A stretch of 9,121 bases of DNA, taken from contig JAAWSH010000050.1 in NCBI GenBank assembly GCA_022801475.1, positions 1 to 9,121 of the forward strand. The letters run 5' to 3'. How positions within the stretch are numbered: position 1 is the first letter of the stretch; every line of letters starts with the position of its first letter. The position numbers and the translations under genes are program-made. The notes under the pieces are model-generated. The model worked only from the letters and a program-made list of their open reading frames with translations. It ran no database searches and was not told where the DNA came from. This DNA comes from Acutalibacter sp. (GTDB taxonomy: Bacteria; Bacillota; Clostridia; Oscillospirales; Acutalibacteraceae). Below, piece after piece: positions 1 to 6,614 of the stretch.

Positions 1-893
1 TTCTGCACAAAGGGATACATAATGACCAGCGGGAAAGCCGCCAGGGTAACAATCACGTACTTCAACTGGTCCACCAGCTTCTGCTTTTCCACCAGCTCCG
101 AAGCGGACATGCCCTGTGTCAGCGAGTTGGAAAGCACCAGGTCCCGCAGGATGACCTGCAAAGGCATCTTATTCTGGTCCTGTAGGAACATAATGGCGTT
201 AAAGTACACATTCCACATAGCGGTGGCATAGAAGAGCACCATAACCGCGATAATAGTTGAGGACAGAGGAAGAGCAATCTTAAAGAAGAACCCAAAGTCC
301 GAGCAGCCGTCCAGCTGGGCCGCCTCTAAAAGGTCAATGGGCAGGTTCCCCTCAAAGAAGGAGCGGGCTACAATCAGGTTATATACCGAAACCGCGCTGG
401 GCAGTATCAGGGCCCACATGGTGTTATAAAGCCCCAGGTTGCGCACCACCAAGTACAGGGGAATCATGCCGCCGTTAAAGAACATGGTAAAGGTGAACAG
501 GAACATAATAGGCCGCCGGCCCACCATATCCATGCGAGAAAGGGCGTATGCGCCAGGAATGGTGCAACACAGAGACACTATAACGGACACCGCCGTATAC
601 AGTAAGGTATTGCCGTAGCCGCTCCAAATGCGGGGGTATTCCAGGGCCTCTTTATAGCCGTTAATAAAGGGCTTGGTGGGAATGATCAAAAACTGGCCGC
701 TGTTCACCACCGCCGGGTCTGTAAAGGAAGCCACCACTGTGTACCACAGGGGATAAACTATCACAATACTGATAAGGATCATCAAAATGGAGTTGAATAC
801 GTTAAACACATGGTCGCCGGCCGATTCCTTAGCGCCCACAATGCCAGAGGTTTTTTCAAAGGAGGAAAGCTCCTTCTCTTTATTTTTCGCCAT
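1..893 (-). CDS. CUT1 carbohydrate ABC transporter permease, LplC-like (3' end cut by window edge)
   Basis: Inner-membrane permease subunit of a sugar ABC importer. The visible 297 residues start MAKNKEKELSSFEK and have a cytoplasmic N-terminus, a first membrane helix near residues 34-56 and further hydrophobic segments to the end. The ATPase-coupling EAA loop is at about 190-209 (EAAQLDG, then I-A-L-P). Phrases such as GGMIPLYLVVRNLGLYNTMW and the end YPFVQ are typical of the LplC/YtcP group, whose members are about 300 residues, so only roughly a dozen residues should be missing. The ATG at 893-891 is preceded by AAGGAGG at 910-904. It lies 24 bp after the LplB-like gene and is surely co-transcribed with it. 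The substrate cannot be read from the permease; the divergent GH32 and kinase genes suggest sucrose or fructo-oligosaccharide. Confidence 0.93.
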   Translation of the reverse strand, partial: MAKNKEKELSSFEKTSGIVGAKESAGDHVFNVFNSILMILISIVIVYPLWYTVVASFTDPAVVNSGQFLIIPTKPFINGYKEALEYPRIWSGYGNTLLYTAVSVIVSLCCTIPGAYALSRMDMVGRRPIMFLFTFTMFFNGGMIPLYLVVRNLGLYNTMWALILPSAVSVYNLIVARSFFEGNLPIDLLEAAQLDGCSDFGFFFKIALPLSSTIIAVMVLFYATAMWNVYFNAIMFLQDQNKMPLQVILRDLVLSNSLTQGMSASELVEKQKLVDQLKYVIVTLAAFPLVIMYPFVQ

Positions 894-917
894 ACCCAAA
901 AGGCCTCCTTTCTAAAT

Positions 918-1868
918 TTAGAATATGCTGACGCCGGCCGCTTTTTTGGAAACGGTGTTGGCGCACACCAGAATGACGAAGTTCACGATTGAGTTAAACA
1001 GGCCCACCGCCGTGGCAAAACTGTACTGGGCGTTTTGCAGGCCCACCTTATACACATAGGTGGAGATAATCTCAGATACGTCTGTGTTCACGTTCGTCTG
1101 CATCAAGTAGGCTTTCTCATAGCCCAGGCTCATCACGTTGCCCACAGCCAAAATCAGCATCAAAATCACAGTGGGCATAATCAGCGGAATATCGATGTAG
1201 ATAATCCGTTGCAGCTTGGTGGCTCCATCAATCACCGCCGCCTCATAAAAGTCGGCGCTAATGCCCGTTAGGGCCGCTATGTACACAATGGCGTTAAAGC
1301 CCATCTGCTGCCACACGGTAGAGCCAATGTACATGGTGCGGAAGTACTCGGGAGCCGAGTTAAAGCTCTGTATGCTGCCCCCCGCGGCCACAATGGCGTT
1401 GTTTATAATGCCGGTGGCGGAGAAGATCATGTTCATAATGCACACGATAATTACGTTAGAAAGGAAGTACGGCGCGTAAGAGATGGTCTGCACCACCTTG
1501 CGGGCCTTATTGCTGCGCAGCTGGTTAAGCAGCAGCGCGAAAATGATGGGGATGGGGAAAGAAATAATCAGCTGCTCCAGGCTAAGAACAATGGTGTTCC
1601 AAATCGCCGTGGTGGCAATACTGGTGCTGAAGAACTGCTGGAAGTACTTCCAGATGGGGTTTGCCCAGGGGCTGCCCAGAATCCCGCCACCCCGCATCTT
1701 AAAGTCCTTAAAGGCGATGATCACGCCATACATGGGATAGTAGGCAAACAGAATCAGCCAGATAAGGGCCGGCAGAAGCAGCACATATAGCTGCCAGGAA
1801 GAGAGGATACGGGCCAGCGTACCCTTTTCTCCCATTTTTTCTTTACCTTTCGGCATGGCTTTTGCCAT
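918..1868 (-). CDS. CUT1 carbohydrate ABC transporter permease, LplB-like
   Basis: First membrane subunit of the same importer, 316 residues, which is the usual family size. Six hydrophobic segments fall near residues 27-47, 89-114, 127-149, 178-200, 222-246 and 283-304. The EAA coupling loop starts at E209 (EAAVIDGATKLQRI) and reaches the conserved proline in YIDIPLIMP. The N-terminus WQLYVLLLPALIW and the motif YPMYGVIIAFKDFK are typical of the LplB group. I chose the ATG at 1868-1866: a GGAG-containing site lies upstream (minus strand, about 1878-1883), and the alternative Met5 has none. LplB/LplC systems usually work with a lipoprotein binding protein and a shared ATPase encoded elsewhere; neither is visible here. 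The transcript probably starts near 2250, giving a long leader. Confidence 0.94.
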   Translation of the reverse strand: MAKAMPKGKEKMGEKGTLARILSSWQLYVLLLPALIWLILFAYYPMYGVIIAFKDFKMRGGGILGSPWANPIWKYFQQFFSTSIATTAIWNTIVLSLEQLIISFPIPIIFALLLNQLRSNKARKVVQTISYAPYFLSNVIIVCIMNMIFSATGIINNAIVAAGGSIQSFNSAPEYFRTMYIGSTVWQQMGFNAIVYIAALTGISADFYEAAVIDGATKLQRIIYIDIPLIMPTVILMLILAVGNVMSLGYEKAYLMQTNVNTDVSEIISTYVYKVGLQNAQYSFATAVGLFNSIVNFVILVCANTVSKKAAGVSIF

Positions 1869-1905
1869 TTGGTTCCAACTCCAATCTTCGTAAATTGATG
1901 GCGCC

Positions 1906-2028
1906 CTACAGCACGGGCTGCCGCTTGGTTTTCAAGATACCATTTAGCTGCATACATGCAGCTAAACATAAAGAGGTACCTCTTTTCGCCTTTTCCTCTG
2001 CCGGGCCCATGCCCGGCCTCTTTTTCAT
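1906..2028 (-). CDS. possible 40-residue leader ORF in the permease 5' UTR
   Basis: A small ORF starting MKKRPGMGPAEEKAKRG and ending KTKRQPVL lies inside the predicted permease leader, stopping 37 nt before the LplB-like start. Its ATG (2028-2026) follows a purine-rich GGGGTG six bases upstream, a mediocre ribosome binding site. Two perfect inverted repeats fall within it, so the coding reading may be accidental. I recognise no family. It could be a regulatory leader peptide or noise. Confidence 0.2.
   Translation of the reverse strand: MKKRPGMGPAEEKAKRGTSLCLAACMQLNGILKTKRQPVL
1943..1966. repeat. perfect 11+11 bp inverted repeat, 2-bp spacer
   Basis: Arms TTTAGCTGCAT and ATGCAGCTAAA, separated by AC. 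With a 2-bp spacer it suits a protein-binding palindrome or an RNA hairpin whose inner pairs open. It lies about 75 bp upstream of the LplB-like start, within the presumed 5' UTR, and has no T-tract, so it is not an intrinsic terminator. Confidence 0.8.
1970..1985. repeat. perfect 16-bp palindrome AAAGAGGTACCTCTTT
   Basis: A self-complementary 16-mer only 3 bp from the preceding inverted repeat. It has no loop, so it favours a dimeric protein site over an RNA hairpin. A similar AAAGAG...CTCTTT palindrome sits in the leader of the membrane-protein gene at 6549-6566. Confidence 0.75.
2000..2017. repeat. GC-rich hairpin, 7-bp arms with 4-base loop
   Basis: Arms GCCGGGC and GCCCGGC around CCAT. 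Read on the plus strand it is followed by CTCTTTTT, so it resembles an intrinsic terminator, but I see no plus-strand gene for it to end. On the minus strand it would be a leader hairpin just inside the small ORF. Confidence 0.6.
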
Positions 2029-2110
2029 AATGATCACCCCATCCTTCCCCTTGGGGCCGCCTCTCCTTTTTGCCACAATACTTTACACCACAGTATCATG
2101 TATTATATGT

Positions 2111-2126
2111 AAAAAGGGCTCGGCCC
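2111..2126 (-). terminator. weak attenuator-like hairpin in permease leader
   Basis: On the minus strand GGGC-CGA-GCCC is followed by TTTTT, about 125 nt after the predicted transcription start and 240 nt before the LplB-like gene. The stem is only 4 bp, so termination would be inefficient. The position would suit attenuation. This is weak evidence. Confidence 0.25.
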
Positions 2127-2235
2127 GCCTGTTTCTTTCTGTCCGGCTCCACAGTGCCCCGCAAACACATGCCTTTTTATGCCGCTATGTGTTAATTTAC
2201 CTCAGCTGTTGCCCAGATAGACAGAAAGCTTATTC

Positions 2236-2251
2236 CATAACTTAGTTTATG
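2236..2251. promoter_or_regulatory. imperfect palindrome at the permease transcription start (candidate operator)
   Basis: On the plus strand CATAACTTAGTTTATG: arms CATAA and TTATG with a partly symmetric centre. It covers about +1 to +16 of the minus-strand promoter at 2258-2286, a position where a bound repressor would block initiation. The core CTAAGTTA (minus strand, 2245-2238) recurs next to the divergent GH32 promoter at 2425-2432. The regulator is not in the window. Confidence 0.4.
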
Positions 2252-2257
2252 AAACAT

Positions 2258-2286
2258 ATTGTATACCACCCCAGAAGATATGTCAA
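2258..2286 (-). promoter_or_regulatory. sigma-A promoter for the permease operon
   Basis: Minus strand: -35 TTGACA (2286-2281, perfect consensus), 17-bp spacer, -10 TACAAT (2263-2258). The predicted start near 2250 leaves a leader of about 380 nt before the LplB-like ATG. It is the best sigma-A match I found for the leftward operon. Confidence 0.75.
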
Positions 2287-2296
2287 TGTGTTTTTG

Positions 2297-2324
2297 CATA
2301 ATTTGTGGCAGTTCACAATTTGTT
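2297..2324 (-). repeat. direct repeat upstream of permease promoter (candidate activator site)
   Basis: Minus strand: ACAAATTGTG (2324-2315) and ACAAATTATG (2306-2297), nine of ten bases alike, with repeat starts 18 bp apart and ending 10 bp before the -35 box. Paired direct repeats placed like this often bind activators. LplB/LplC importers are commonly controlled by AraC-type response regulators, so such a protein is one guess. Confidence 0.4.
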
Positions 2325-2390
2325 CTTCATTTATTGTTCGTTTTGACCGAAGCTCCAAATATGAAATGAATTTTCAGTGATTTTACCATC

Positions 2391-2420
2391 TTTACATGAT
2401 CCCCCCTTCAGTGGTATCAT
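2391..2420 (+). promoter_or_regulatory. sigma-A promoter for the GH32-fructokinase operon
   Basis: -35 TTTACA (2391-2396), 18-bp spacer, -10 TATCAT (2415-2420) preceded by TGG, an extended -10. The predicted start near 2427 gives a leader of about 185 nt. The motif CCTAAGTTAAGG lies directly after the -10 box. Confidence 0.6.
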
Positions 2421-2424
2421 GTGC

Positions 2425-2575
2425 CTAAGTTAAGGTTCAAGCTCCTGGCACTCTCTATACTTTATTGTCCTATTTGTCTCATCCTCCATTTAATGAACGA
2501 ATTTTTTCAATGTTTTTAGGCGGTTCATCTCCATTCTCCACATTCTTCCATCCCTGTCGGGAGCTATCCTTAACT
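2425..2575. repeat. separated inverted repeat AGTTAAGG / CCTTAACT bracketing the GH32 leader
   Basis: AGTTAAGG (2428-2435) lies at the predicted start of the GH32 transcript. Its exact reverse complement CCTTAACT (2568-2575) lies 38 bp before the GH32 ATG. The pair could be two operators for one dimeric regulator acting by looping, or the base of an RNA structure about 150 nt long. The stretch between is T/C-rich with no further signal that I can identify. Confidence 0.35.
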
Positions 2576-2612
2576 AAATTAAATTATATCCACCATAAAG
2601 GAGTCTCCTATC

Positions 2613-3992
2613 ATGAGCACACAAGGCATCCGCGATTTTCGTCCCCAGCTGCACTTCACCCCCAAGACCGGATGGATCAATGATCCCAACGGCCTGGTAT
2701 ATGAAAACGGCAAGTACCACCTTTTCGCGCAATACTATCAAGAGCCCCACTGGGGCCCCATGCACTGGTACCACGCTGTCAGCACTGACCTAATCCATTG
2801 GGAACACCTGCCCATTGCCCTGGAGCCTGACGAACTGGGCTATATCTTCTCCGGCAGCGCGGTTCTGGATGAGAAGAACACCTCTGGCTTCGGCCAGGAT
2901 GGCAAAGCCCCCCTAGTGGCCATGTACACCAGCCACGGCAGCCACAGCACAGTGGACGGCCACGGCCAAGAGCAGCAGAGCATTGCCTATAGCTTAGACG
3001 GCATACATTTTACCAAATACCAGGGCAATCCCGTGATCCCCAATACGGCCTTGCGGGACTTCCGGGACCCAAAGGTATTCCATAACGCTGTTAAGGATTG
3101 CTGGAGCATGGTCTTAGCCGCCGGAGACCATGTGGAGTTCTACGCCTCTCAAGACCTGAAGAGCTGGACCAAAACCGGCCAGTTCGGTCCAGAGGGCAAC
3201 TATTCCCAGGGTGTGTGGGAGTGCCCAGACCTGTTCCCCCTAACTGTAAATGGCAAGGAACTGTGGGTTCTGCTGGTCAGCATGGGGCCCAATCCCCAAA
3301 ATCATGGCGCCCGCATTCAGTATTTTACCGGCTCCTTCGACGGGGATCAATTCGTCGCCGACGGCCGCTTTACTCAGCCGGAGTTTGTGGACGCGGGCTT
3401 TGACAACTATGCGGGCGTCACCTATTCCGGTACCCCGGAGCGCCTCTTTGTGGGCTGGGCTCTGAATCCCGTATACGCTGGAAATACCCCCACCGGGAAG
3501 TACTGCTGCCAAATGACCCTGCCCCGCGCCGCCACCTTAGCCGATACCCCCAAGGGCGGCCCCCGGCTAGCCTTTGCTCCCAAGGACCAGGCCGCTTTTG
3601 GCGAAGCCACCCCCTGGGACGGCAATTTGCCCGGCGAGGTATTCAAGCTTACCGTTACCGGCAGCGGGGCCTCCACCATTACCCTAAGCAATGAACAGGG
3701 CCAGGCGCTGCGCTTTGGCGTGGACCATCAGAACCAGGCCTTTGTGGACCGCCGGGAGGCCGGCGCCAAGGACTTTGACCAGTACTTTGCCCAAGACTGG
3801 GCCGGGCTGCTGTGTGCCCCCCGGTTCTATGACGGCCAGTGGGAGATGCAGTTCATTTTTGACCGCTCCATCTGTGAAATGTACATAGATGGCGGCACCC
3901 GGGTCTTTACTGCCGCCGTCTACCCAGACGCCCCTTATACCAAGCTTTCTGCCACCGGCAAGGCTGAAATTCAAATCCACAGTCAAAAATAA
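2613..3992 (+). CDS. GH32 beta-fructosidase, cytoplasmic (sucrose / fructo-oligosaccharide hydrolase)
   Basis: Glycoside hydrolase family 32 enzyme of 459 residues that releases fructose from sucrose or short fructans. The five-bladed propeller has the three expected catalytic signatures: WINDPNGL with nucleophile D24, FRDP with D152 stabilising the transition state, and WECPDLF with acid/base E203. A C-terminal beta-sandwich covers about 335-459. There is no signal peptide, so it acts in the cytoplasm. The segment DNYAGVTYSG followed by GWALNPVYAG and MTLPR recalls fructanase/invertase members more than classical sucrose-6-phosphate hydrolases. Because the divergent importer is ABC rather than PTS, unphosphorylated substrate is expected. 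The start is fixed by AAGGAG (2598-2603), 9 bases upstream. A sucrose-6-phosphate hydrolase (ScrB/SacA-type) role remains possible. Confidence 0.93.
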   Translation: MSTQGIRDFRPQLHFTPKTGWINDPNGLVYENGKYHLFAQYYQEPHWGPMHWYHAVSTDLIHWEHLPIALEPDELGYIFSGSAVLDEKNTSGFGQDGKAPLVAMYTSHGSHSTVDGHGQEQQSIAYSLDGIHFTKYQGNPVIPNTALRDFRDPKVFHNAVKDCWSMVLAAGDHVEFYASQDLKSWTKTGQFGPEGNYSQGVWECPDLFPLTVNGKELWVLLVSMGPNPQNHGARIQYFTGSFDGDQFVADGRFTQPEFVDAGFDNYAGVTYSGTPERLFVGWALNPVYAGNTPTGKYCCQMTLPRAATLADTPKGGPRLAFAPKDQAAFGEATPWDGNLPGEVFKLTVTGSGASTITLSNEQGQALRFGVDHQNQAFVDRREAGAKDFDQYFAQDWAGLLCAPRFYDGQWEMQFIFDRSICEMYIDGGTRVFTAAVYPDAPYTKLSATGKAEIQIHSQK

Positions 3993-4004
3993 GGAGGAAC
4001 CCAT

Positions 4005-5000
4005 ATGCCAGATATTTTGCTGACAGGCGAACTGCTTATCGACTTTTCCCCAGTCAAGGCCCCCGGCTTTGCGGGCGCTGTGTATCCAAACCCCGGCGGG
4101 GCCCCGGCCAACGTGGCTGTGCAGCTCTCCCGGCTGGGGGTGTCCGCCGGGTTCATCGGCAAGGTGGGCTGTGACAACTTTGGCCAAACCCTGCGCCGCT
4201 GTCTGGAGGAAAACAGTGTGGACGCCCACAACTTAATTATGGATCCAGACTGCCTGACCACCCTGGCCTTTGTCCATCTAGACGAGAATGGGGACCGCAG
4301 CTTTACCTTTTACCGGGATCCCGGCGCGGACACCCAACTGCGTACAGAAGAAATCGATATGGCTTCAGTAGAGGGGGCCAGCATTCTGCACTTCGGCTCC
4401 CTGTCTCTGACCACCGAGCCCGGCCGCACCACCACCCTGGAGCTGGTGAAAAAGGCCCGGGAAATAGGCAAACTGATTTCTTATGACCCCAACTGGCGGC
4501 CCGCCCTGTGGAAGTCTGAAGAAGCGGGTATCCAGGGGATGAGCCTGGGGCTCCCCCTATGCCACGTGCTGAAAATCTCCGAGGAAGAGCTGGCCCTGCT
4601 CACCGGCACCGACAGCATTGCCGAAGGCACTAAAAAGCTGCACGATATGGGCATTGTGCTTATTATGGTCACCCTGGGCCCCAAGGGCTGCGTCTCTTCC
4701 TTTAAAGGCCAGCTGCGTCACCACCCCACCTTCGACACCCCTGTGGTAGACACCACAGGCTCCGGCGACAGCTTCTGGGGATCCTTCCTGTCCCAGCTGT
4801 TCCAAAACAGCGTCACGGACCCGGAGAAGCTGGAGGCTCTGGACCCAGAGCAGTTGGGTGAGTTCTGCCGCTTTGCTAATGCGGCGGGGTCTCTGTGTGC
4901 CACCCGCCCGGGTGGCATTCCAGCCCTGGCGGACCGAGAGGGCATTCTGGCCTGCATGGAAGAATATCCCTTGCTGGAAACAGGTTTTCAAGTAAACTAA
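4005..5000 (+). CDS. PfkB-family fructokinase
   Basis: Carbohydrate kinase of 331 residues, probably ATP:fructose 6-phosphotransferase (ScrK-like), feeding the hydrolase product into glycolysis. The ribokinase fold starts DILLTGELLIDFSP. The first PfkB signature is GGAPANVAVQLSRLG (31-45). YDPNWRPALW (160-169) is typical of fructokinases. The second signature is DTTGSGDSFWGSF (249-261), with D255 as the catalytic base and the anion-hole GSGD. The SD AAGGAGG (3991-3997) overlaps the GH32 stop codon and sits 7 bases before the ATG, so the two genes form a tight operon and may be translationally coupled. Other PfkB sugars such as KDG or tagatose-6-phosphate cannot be excluded from sequence alone, but the GH32 partner makes fructose by far the likeliest substrate. 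Confidence 0.9.
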   Translation: MPDILLTGELLIDFSPVKAPGFAGAVYPNPGGAPANVAVQLSRLGVSAGFIGKVGCDNFGQTLRRCLEENSVDAHNLIMDPDCLTTLAFVHLDENGDRSFTFYRDPGADTQLRTEEIDMASVEGASILHFGSLSLTTEPGRTTTLELVKKAREIGKLISYDPNWRPALWKSEEAGIQGMSLGLPLCHVLKISEEELALLTGTDSIAEGTKKLHDMGIVLIMVTLGPKGCVSSFKGQLRHHPTFDTPVVDTTGSGDSFWGSFLSQLFQNSVTDPEKLEALDPEQLGEFCRFANAAGSLCATRPGGIPALADREGILACMEEYPLLETGFQVN

Positions 5001-5012
5001 AGGACAACCTGT

Positions 5013-5054
5013 GAGGAATACATGGCGGGAAATTGCCCGGAACAGCGGTTCCTC
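5013..5054 (+). other. nested stem-loop just after the fructokinase gene
   Basis: Outer arms GAGGAA (5013-5018) and TTCCTC (5049-5054) enclose an inner CGGG/CCCG stem (5026-5039). It starts 13 bp after the kinase stop. There is no T-tract, so it is not a canonical terminator; it may be a 3' processing or stability structure. A second pair, CCTTGCA/TGCAAGG, follows at 5079-5121. I see no convincing gene in 5001-5243. Confidence 0.3.
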
Positions 5055-5159
5055 CAAACGCCTCTTCTCGTTGTGGTTCCTTGCACGATCCACACAATCA
5101 TACTTTTGCGCTGATGCAAGGCAAGACACACCTGTCTGGCTATTTGCAAAAAATCCCAT

Positions 5160-5194
5160 AAAAATTCCCCCGGAGAGCCGCGGCCCTCTGGGGG
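5160..5194 (-). terminator. strong intrinsic terminator of the membrane-protein gene
   Basis: A 28-base near-perfect hairpin (5167-5194) has CCCCC/GGGGG outer pairs and a GC-rich inner stem with one mismatch and one wobble. On the minus strand it is followed by AATTTTTA. It lies 50 bp after the stop of the minus-strand gene ending at 5244. There is no T-run on the plus side, so it is directional, though the stem may also slow rightward transcription from the kinase gene. Confidence 0.75.
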
Positions 5195-5243
5195 ATCACT
5201 ATTACCATAAAAAGCCTTAAAGTCCTTTAAACTCCAGCAGGTT

Positions 5244-6509
5244 CTATAGCCCATTGTAAAAGTCCAAGGTGCCCGTAAAGTTCACATACAGCCCCAGCAG
5301 GAACAACGCTCCTGCCAAGCCCCACAGGACCCACCGGACCACTACGGGCCCTTTGCTTCCTGCCGCCAGAGCACCGCACAGGCACAGATAGACCGTTGGC
5401 AACAGATCCACAAAATACCGGTTTCCAAAATGAGCCCCACCCATGGTCTTGTGAGCACAAAGCATCACCCCGTGGAGAGCGAACAGAAACAACACCCCCA
5501 GCTTCAGCCAATGTTCCGGCTTCAGCGGCGTCCTGGCCCTCAAGCGGCTGTACCCAGCCCAGGCTCCTGCCGCCAGGGCCAGTATCAGTATGGGATTCAC
5601 CAAAAAGATATTGCTGCCATTGAACATGGGAAACACCCACCGGCCTGTTTCCGGGTCCACTGTGGGCATACGCCAAAGGCTGGGCAAATTATTTGCCAGG
5701 TAGCTTAGGCTAAACTGCCCATGCTGGGCGTTGACAAACTCAGGCAGAAAGTTATGGCCAAACTCAAAGGGATTTCCAAAGCGCAGTTGGTTCAACACCA
5801 GGTACGAGCCCCCCAAAGCCACGGCGGGCAGCAGCCGCCAGTCCTCTTGCCAAAAAAGCCGCTTCCAGTTTGGCTTGCCGCTTCCCTGGGCATAAAGCAG
5901 CAGCCAGCAGGCCACCGGCGTATACAGCACCTGAAAGGGCCGACACCCCACCGCCGCAACCAAAAACAGCGCCGCCAGCCCCTTTGCACCCCGGGCCGCG
6001 TGGTAAAAGGAGCCTAGGGTTAAGGTAAAAGCCAGGTTTTGGGCCAAAAACCACACCCAGCCGTCCACTGTCACCTGCAAAAGATTGTTGCCACAGTAAA
6101 GGAACACTGGCAGCAGTACACTGGCCGGGGCGCCAAGCCGGAAATGCCTGGCCAGCAGAACCCCATAGGCCGTACCTACTAGAAGAGAAGCAAAGGCCAA
6201 CAAACCGTCTGGCGCGTTTTCGCCAAAAACCGCCGCCAGGGGCAACAGAAGATAGGAGGGCAGGGGTGGGAAAGACACATAGTACTTGCCCTCATAAATG
6301 GCTAACTCCAGCCAAGGGTAGTCTTGCCCCAAATCCAGGCTTCCCCGCAGCCAAGCGCAGGCCTGAAGCACATAGGAATTGTAGACGTTGTCCGCCAGCA
6401 GCCCCTTGCCCGAAAGCGAGATAAACAGCATGTGGAACAAGGCCACCAGGCCCATAGCCAGAAGAACCAGGCCGGTCTCCCGATTTATAAACTTCTTTGC
6501 TCTATCCAT
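5244..6509 (-). CDS. polytopic membrane protein, probable GT-C-fold glycosyltransferase
   Basis: A 421-residue integral membrane protein with about ten hydrophobic segments. The layout matches GT-C enzymes: one helix (about 12-33), an extracellular loop with an acidic residue (D40 in GKGLLADNVYNSY), then the amphipathic stretch IYEGKYYVSFPPLPSYLLLP (71-90), the F-PP-P type motif of PMT/ArnT-like transferases. Such enzymes move sugars from lipid-linked donors onto wall or protein acceptors outside the membrane; the substrate here is unknown. I place the start at the ATG 6509-6507, which has AAAGG 8 bases upstream. The in-frame extension to 6620 is rejected because it would run through the gene's own promoter. 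It is monocistronic, convergent with the fructokinase operon and functionally unlinked to it as far as I can see. Confidence 0.7.
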   Translation of the reverse strand: MDRAKKFINRETGLVLLAMGLVALFHMLFISLSGKGLLADNVYNSYVLQACAWLRGSLDLGQDYPWLELAIYEGKYYVSFPPLPSYLLLPLAAVFGENAPDGLLAFASLLVGTAYGVLLARHFRLGAPASVLLPVFLYCGNNLLQVTVDGWVWFLAQNLAFTLTLGSFYHAARGAKGLAALFLVAAVGCRPFQVLYTPVACWLLLYAQGSGKPNWKRLFWQEDWRLLPAVALGGSYLVLNQLRFGNPFEFGHNFLPEFVNAQHGQFSLSYLANNLPSLWRMPTVDPETGRWVFPMFNGSNIFLVNPILILALAAGAWAGYSRLRARTPLKPEHWLKLGVLFLFALHGVMLCAHKTMGGAHFGNRYFVDLLPTVYLCLCGALAAGSKGPVVVRWVLWGLAGALFLLGLYVNFTGTLDFYNGL

Positions 6510-6548
6510 TCTATCAACCTTTCTTTGCCGCCCAGCACGCTTCGGATG

Positions 6549-6566
6549 AAAGAGCCCGGGCTCTTT
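6549..6566. repeat. perfect 18-bp palindrome AAAGAGCCCGGGCTCTTT
   Basis: Lies in the 5' leader of the membrane-protein gene, between its predicted start (about 6579) and its ribosome binding site. It has no loop and only a short T-run on either strand, so it is a weak terminator/attenuator or a protein site. Its half-site resembles the palindrome at 1970-1985. Confidence 0.65.
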
Positions 6567-6585
6567 TAGAGGCTGTTTATTTTTT

Positions 6586-6614
6586 ATGATACGCTTTTGG
6601 GTCTGGATTGTCAA
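6586..6614 (-). promoter_or_regulatory. sigma-A promoter of the membrane-protein gene
   Basis: Minus strand: TTGACA (6614-6609), 17-bp spacer, TATCAT (6591-6586). The expected start near 6579 gives a leader of about 70 nt to the ATG at 6509. The decayed transposon begins only about 30 bp upstream of the -35 box. Confidence 0.75.

Noticed and set aside
2102..2107. TATAAT hexamer on the minus strand in the permease leader
   Set aside because: No -35 element at 16-18 bp (the bases there read AGGCGG); the promoter at 2258-2286 is much better.
1862..2245. 127-codon plus-strand ORF in the intergenic region
   Set aside because: Covers the palindromic leader in antisense; no domain, no ribosome binding site, low-complexity composition.
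2598..2608. AGGAG-T-CTCCT symmetry around the GH32 ribosome binding site
   Set aside because: A one-base loop cannot form; only about three pairs remain, too weak to sequester the site.
3684..4229. 181-codon minus-strand ORF
   Set aside because: It spans the end of GH32 and the start of the kinase in antisense; both sense genes have clear catalytic motifs.
4557..5159. 200-codon minus-strand ORF
   Set aside because: Antisense to the fructokinase gene, without a ribosome binding site or recognisable motif.
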